The translations under genes and the position numbers were made by a program. Below, one piece after another: positions 60,215-64,000 of a stretch of 64,000 bases of DNA. This DNA comes from Bacillus_BA fengqiuensis (lineage in GTDB: Bacteria > Bacillota > Bacilli > Bacillales > Bacillaceae_H), in the NCBI GenBank assembly GCA_030813035.1, contig JAUSTV010000010.1. The stretch is one strand, 5' to 3'. The notes under the pieces were generated by a model that worked only from the letters and a program-made list of their open reading frames with translations, was not told where the DNA came from and searched no databases. The first letter of the stretch is position 1. Each line of letters begins with the position of its first letter.

Positions 60215-60925
60215 TTAAAATGATTTGCAGTGTTGTAATTCAGCTAATTTATGCTTTGAAACCTTAGCTGTCTCATTATAGTTTTTAAAATACCCTTTGT
60301 ACATTTGACCAACTTTTTCGATTTTTGTTAAAAAATCTAAATTAATGATATAAGACCTGTGGGATGCCATGAACCTAGAATCAAGAGTATCTTCAAAACT
60401 GGTCAGTGCTTCATTCGTTTCAAATTTTTGATTGATTGTATGGATGACGGTTTTTCTGTCCATTCTTTCGATAAATAGAATCTCATCAAGTGGAATAAAT
60501 GTTATCGCTTTTTGTTGTTTAATCATTAAATCTTTTTTAAACGTCATTTCTTTATCCGCATTCGAGGTAAGAGCTTGTACCGCCCTCTCCAAAGCAGCAT
60601 ACAGCCTATTCCTCTCAATCGGTTTTAAAATATAGTCAACCGCTCTCACATTGAAGGCTTCTACTGCATAGTCATCATGGCCGGTAATAAAAATCACCTG
60701 TAACGAAGGAAGGAATTCTTTACATGATTTAACCGCTTCCATACCATTCAATAAAGGCATTCCGATATCGACCAAAGCAACATCCGGCTTTTCCTTCATA
60801 ACATATTGTATCAATTCCTCACCGTTCGCGGCTTCTCCGACAACTTTAAAGTTCGGTAAATTGCCAATAAAGTGCTTTAACAATTTTCTTGAGGCAGCAT
60901 CATCTTCTGCAATCAACACTTTCAT
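60215..60925 (-). CDS. LytTR-type response regulator, partner of the fused kinase
   Basis: A 236-residue regulator. The receiver domain has the acidic pair in AEDDA, the phospho-acceptor Asp53 (VALVDIGMPLLNG) and Lys in YILKPIER. A LytTR DNA-binding domain covers about residues 135-232 (FIPLDEILFIERMDRKTVIH and SHRSYIINLDFLTKIEKVG). LytTR proteins bind direct repeats upstream of target promoters. It starts 33 bases after the hybrid kinase gene, with AAAAGGGGG before the ATG, so it is the natural output of that kinase. Target genes cannot be named; sugar-cassette promoters are candidates. Confidence 0.93.
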   Translation of the reverse strand: MKVLIAEDDAASRKLLKHFIGNLPNFKVVGEAANGEELIQYVMKEKPDVALVDIGMPLLNGMEAVKSCKEFLPSLQVIFITGHDDYAVEAFNVRAVDYILKPIERNRLYAALERAVQALTSNADKEMTFKKDLMIKQQKAITFIPLDEILFIERMDRKTVIHTINQKFETNEALTSFEDTLDSRFMASHRSYIINLDFLTKIEKVGQMYKGYFKNYNETAKVSKHKLAELQHCKSF

Positions 60926-60958
60926 CTGGTGGTCCCCCTTTTCCTCCTTAGCATTTTC

Positions 60959-63496
60959 TTATTTCGCAGCACTTTGAATGATATCCGGAGCATCCTCGTT
61001 ATAAACAAGTTTCCAAGCGTCAAGGACATTTTCTCTCGTTACTTTTAGAGCTGGAACAGCCACATAAGGTGGTGCCTGTTTCCCAAGCAACGCATACCCT
61101 GCGAGGATTGCTTCAGCGACTCCCTGTTGATATGGAAGCTGGGCGCCCAATCCCTTGATGAGTCCATCTTGTGCAATTTCTAAAGCGACATTAATGCCCA
61201 AATCGATCGTCGTAATGACCAAATTATTTCTTCCCGCAGCACGAGCCGACGCCAAAGCTCCTTCAGCCGGTACATCCCATACGACAAACATCCCATCTAA
61301 ATCCTGACGTTTAGCAATCATGGCAGACGCTGCTTTCCCCCCATCATTCGGATCAGCAATCCCGCTGCGATCGACGATTTGAATGTCTGGGTATTTTTCC
61401 TTTATGGTTTTTTCAAAAGCTTCTGTTCTTTGTTTTGTTGCAAAAAAATTAGCATCATGGTAGATCACTCCAATCTTCCCTTTTCCGCCTAATTTCTCGG
61501 CCATGATATGGGCCGACTCGACACCGTTTCCATAGTTGTCAGCGGAAACGACGCTTACATAATCCTTCCCATGCTGCAAATCCTTCGGTGTATGGTCCAT
61601 AAACACTAGCTGGACACCAGCTTGGGCCGCTTTTTGATAGGTGCTTGCCGTCAATACCGGGTCAACTGGAATACTCACGAGGATATCCGGCTTTTGGGCT
61701 AAAATGGTTTCAATATCAGCCACTTGCTTTTCCCATTTAAATTGGGCATTCGTCACAGCTACTACCTCAATGCCCATTTTCTCAAAAGTGGTTTTTAGCC
61801 CTTCCACTTGGGACCTTGCCCAATCGCTTCCAGTATAGTGCATAGCGATGGCTGCCTTATATTTCTTTTCCTTAATCTTTTTCAGCTCCCCCAAAGATAA
61901 CTGGAGTGTTTTGGCCGAAATAGCCGCCTCTCCATGGGGACCTGTGCTTAAAATTTTATGTTCTGGAATATTTTGGTTAATCGTACTGTTTAGCGTCTCG
62001 CTTACGGTTGTCAAAAACTCTTTTACATTAATGGGTTTTGTCAAATAGTTGTCAAATCCCTTGTCTAATGTATGTTGAATGTCCTGCGGCATCGCATTTG
62101 CACTTACAGCGATTATAGCAATATCTTTCGTTTGTTCATTTGTTTTTAACATGTCAAACACTTCATAACCATGCATATCCGGAAGGTTAATATCCAGCAA
62201 AATCAAATCCACTTCTTCATTCGCTGCCATTTCTAATCCTTCCTTTCCGGTGCGGGCTGATAAAAGTGTATAGGAAGGCTGCGCTTTAATAATGTTGCTT
62301 ACTAGGTGTAAGTTGGGCTCATTATCTTCAATATACAGCAAATGGTAGTGATCTGCCTTTTCGTTATTTGCCACAGGATGTTCCACCTGTTCACCCCATC
62401 GGATCACAGCCTTAAAGTCATTTGGAAGAGGCAGGCTAAAGCAAAAATCACTGCCTGTTCCTTTATTGCTCGTTACACTAATTTTCCCTCCCATTAAATG
62501 CACAAGCTGTTTCACCAAAGACAATCCAATGCCCGTCCCTTCTTCCTTTGTGCCTTCAATTCGATAAAATGGAACAAACACTTTAGCATATTCTTCTGCC
62601 GAAAGTCCTACACCCGTATCCACAATATGAATAACCTGTTCGCTTCCTTCCGACTGACCGAAGATGATTACCTTGCCATTTTCCCGGTTATATTTAATGG
62701 CATTATCCAGAAGATTAAGAAGGATTTGTTTAAGACGAATGCGATCAGCAAGTACTAAAATGTTTTGATATTCATCCAATTGTTTATGAATGCTAATATT
62801 CTTCTTCTTGGCCAATGGCTGAACGATATTGACACATTCGTTGATAACGGTTAGAAGATGAACTTCCTCTATAGAAACTTTTAAATTGCCTGTTTCAATT
62901 CTCGATACATCTAAGATTTCATTAATTAACTTTAATAAATGGCTTCCTCCGTTTAGGATCTCCTGTACAAAATCACGCTGTTGTTCATTTAAAGATTCAT
63001 CGACTTCTAATAACTGCGCAAAACCAAGAATTCCATTGAGCGGTGTACGAAGTTCATGACTCATCTTAGACAAAAAGTCTGATTTGGCCATGTTCGCTTT
63101 TTCGGCTTCTTCCTTTGCTTGAATGATGACTCTTTCCATTTTTTTTTGTTCTGTAATATCGAGACAAGTTCCGACTACTTCAACTACTTTCTCCTTCTGA
63201 AAAACAGGTCTTAAATAAGTTATGTAATGTATACCATTAAATTTCTCTTCATATTCAACATACTGCCCTTCCCACGCTTTTTCGTAATACCCATTTAGTA
63301 AACGGACAGTGTCCATATCATCGGGATACCAATCATATAGCGTTTTTCCCATGACCTCATCTGGAATAAAGCCTAGTCTATAAAGTAATTCACCATCGAA
63401 AAAAGTATGAATAAACTCATTGTTTTTTCGTACAAACTTAAAAATCATCCCAGTATCCGCAAAGCCTGGTTGTGAAATATACCTGGAATCCTTCAT
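60959..63496 (-). CDS. Soluble hybrid histidine kinase fused to a sugar-binding-protein domain
   Basis: An 845-residue protein with no signal peptide or membrane segment. Order: PAS (about 15-115), HisKA with His147 (KMSHELRTPLNG), HATPase with N-box NLLDNAIKYN (261-270) and glycine boxes DTGVGL (293-298) and GTGIGL (320-325), receiver with Asp435 (LILLDINLPD) and Lys487, then from about 514 to the end a full Peripla_BP_4-type domain starting KILSTGPHGEAAISAKTLQL. This last part aligns along its whole length with the lipoproteins at 38.2 and 54.8 kb, beginning just after their lipid anchor and linker. The pocket stretches VSIPVDPVLTASTY and VVSADNYGNGVES are kept. It probably senses a cytoplasmic sugar and signals to the LytTR regulator. 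GGGGCG precedes the ATG. Confidence 0.9.
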   Translation of the reverse strand: MKDSRYISQPGFADTGMIFKFVRKNNEFIHTFFDGELLYRLGFIPDEVMGKTLYDWYPDDMDTVRLLNGYYEKAWEGQYVEYEEKFNGIHYITYLRPVFQKEKVVEVVGTCLDITEQKKMERVIIQAKEEAEKANMAKSDFLSKMSHELRTPLNGILGFAQLLEVDESLNEQQRDFVQEILNGGSHLLKLINEILDVSRIETGNLKVSIEEVHLLTVINECVNIVQPLAKKKNISIHKQLDEYQNILVLADRIRLKQILLNLLDNAIKYNRENGKVIIFGQSEGSEQVIHIVDTGVGLSAEEYAKVFVPFYRIEGTKEEGTGIGLSLVKQLVHLMGGKISVTSNKGTGSDFCFSLPLPNDFKAVIRWGEQVEHPVANNEKADHYHLLYIEDNEPNLHLVSNIIKAQPSYTLLSARTGKEGLEMAANEEVDLILLDINLPDMHGYEVFDMLKTNEQTKDIAIIAVSANAMPQDIQHTLDKGFDNYLTKPINVKEFLTTVSETLNSTINQNIPEHKILSTGPHGEAAISAKTLQLSLGELKKIKEKKYKAAIAMHYTGSDWARSQVEGLKTTFEKMGIEVVAVTNAQFKWEKQVADIETILAQKPDILVSIPVDPVLTASTYQKAAQAGVQLVFMDHTPKDLQHGKDYVSVVSADNYGNGVESAHIMAEKLGGKGKIGVIYHDANFFATKQRTEAFEKTIKEKYPDIQIVDRSGIADPNDGGKAASAMIAKRQDLDGMFVVWDVPAEGALASARAAGRNNLVITTIDLGINVALEIAQDGLIKGLGAQLPYQQGVAEAILAGYALLGKQAPPYVAVPALKVTRENVLDAWKLVYNEDAPDIIQSAAK

Positions 63497-63711
63497 ATGT
63501 TTCGCCCCTAGTTTGTTAAAAGAATATTATGTAGATTCTATCCTATGAATCCTTTACTTTACATTTTGTACTGTTTCATAAATACTAATTTAAAGATGAT
63601 TATTCGTTTTGATCGGATTTATTGCAAACGCTTTACAAACCTGCCTTTTTTTATTATAAGCCTGACTATATTAGTTAGTCTAATGCGACTGCCTCCCACT
63701 CAGAAAAAAAA

Positions 63712-63759
63712 GGTCAGTCCCCCGCTGAGTTAACACTTTAACTCAACGGGGGACTGGCC
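63712..63759 (-). terminator. Strong terminator of the metQ transcript
   Basis: A 22-bp stem with two G-T type mismatches (around GTCCCCC and GGGGGAC) and a 4-base loop runs into eight T on the minus strand. It lies 44 bases past the metQ stop codon. The stretch 63497-63711 shows no gene. Confidence 0.9.
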
Positions 63760-63802
63760 CTGAACATGAAATTTGAACAGCCGTCTCCTTATAGGATGTT
63801 AC

Positions 63803-64000
63803 TTATTTCTCCATCCATTCAGGCTTTCCAAATCCTTTGAATTCTTCATCAATCACTTTCTCAAAGTCTTCTGATTCTACAACCTCTTTTATATCTTTTG
63901 CTAGTTGAGAATTTTCATTATCTGCTTTTACAGCCACGATATTACGGTAAGGATCCAGCATATTTTCAAGAGCTAATGCACTAAGCAAGTCCATTTTCGC
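63803..64000 (-). CDS. metQ: MetQ/NlpA-type methionine-binding lipoprotein, 3' part only
   Basis: The last 65 residues of a NLPA-family binding protein; the 5' part is beyond the right edge. DPYRNIVAVKADNENSQLAK and the end FEKVIDEEFKGFGKPEWMEK are typical of the C-terminus of MetQ, which binds D/L-methionine for the MetNPQ ABC importer. Other NLPA proteins bind other amino acids or dipeptides, so the ligand is not certain. Confidence 0.82.
   Translation of the reverse strand, partial: AKMDLLSALALENMLDPYRNIVAVKADNENSQLAKDIKEVVESEDFEKVIDEEFKGFGKPEWMEK

Noticed and set aside
60959..63496. Two adjacent genes merged by a frameshift error
   Set aside because: The kinase and binding-protein parts are in the same continuous frame, no stop or start with ribosome binding site lies between them, and the binding-protein part lacks a signal peptide, so a clean fusion is the simpler reading. 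Resequencing would settle it.
1..64000. tRNA, rRNA, riboswitch or CRISPR features
   Set aside because: No cloverleaf, rRNA segment, conserved riboswitch core or repeat-spacer array was recognised by eye in any intergenic region; a covariance-model scan would be needed to exclude small RNAs.

Overview
The window looks like the chromosome of an endospore-forming Bacillaceae. The genes are low-GC Firmicute in character and most start codons have strong GGAGG-type ribosome binding sites. CotF-like spore coat genes lie at 58.7-60.1 kb, a truncated gerA-type germination gene at 41.9 kb, and there are CcpA-type cre boxes. Almost everything is on the minus strand, so operons read from high to low coordinates. 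No rRNA, tRNA, CRISPR array or intact transposase was seen.

Region 1 (1-18.5 kb) is an aromatic/alcohol catabolic island. It holds a partial alpha/beta hydrolase, a TAXI-type TRAP transporter, and an operon ubiX - MFS - aldehyde dehydrogenase - Fe-alcohol dehydrogenase - R2lox-like di-metal oxidase - ubiD. Upstream of the operon is a good sigma-54 (-24/-12) promoter at 11353-11369 with an inverted repeat further up. Two sigma-54 activators (PAS-AAA-Fis and CBS-PAS-AAA-Fis) are encoded next to it. A decayed benzoate-transporter gene is the first thing the promoter would transcribe. A second aldehyde dehydrogenase and an aryl-alcohol-type Zn dehydrogenase follow.

Region 2 (18.8-33.3 kb) is a CoA-ester/molybdenum-hydroxylase island. 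It encodes a CoxG-like protein, an AMP-forming acyl-CoA ligase, two almost identical enoyl-CoA hydratases 11 kb apart, two BenE-type transporters, the three subunits of a xanthine-dehydrogenase-family hydroxylase, MocA-like and XdhC-like maturation proteins, an orphan REC-AraC regulator and a thioesterase. A moaA gene with an internal deletion and a stop codon sits inside it.

Region 3 (33.8-56.4 kb) is a sugar island built from repeated copies of one cassette: LacI regulator, TIM-barrel isomerase, sugar-binding lipoprotein, Gfo/Idh dehydrogenase, ABC ATPase and permease, second dehydrogenase, second isomerase. Copy A (33.8-41.6 kb) keeps the ABC transporter but has lost dehydrogenase 2 and isomerase 2. 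Copy B (45.4-50.3 kb) keeps both enzymes but has lost the binding protein, ABC genes and LacI. Copy C (54.7-56.4 kb) keeps a binding protein and the regulatory region. The enzyme set (two Gfo/Idh, two isomerases, ROK glucokinase) resembles the levoglucosan (1,6-anhydroglucose) pathway LgdA/B1/B2/C; this is inference. Ten 16-bp LacI-type operator copies lie in the three control regions. A further block (50.6-54.7 kb: SDR, monooxygenase-like protein, two isomerases, Zn dehydrogenase) serves an unknown sugar.

Region 4 (56.5-64 kb) has a Q-rich small protein, a formaldehyde-dehydrogenase-like enzyme, two divergent pairs of coat genes, and the most unusual gene of the window. That gene (60959-63496) is a soluble hybrid histidine kinase (PAS-HisKA-HATPase-REC) whose C-terminus is a complete sugar-binding-protein domain, homologous to the two lipoproteins of region 3 but with no signal peptide. 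A LytTR response regulator follows it. This looks like a transporter binding protein captured as a cytoplasmic sensor. The window ends in a partial metQ.
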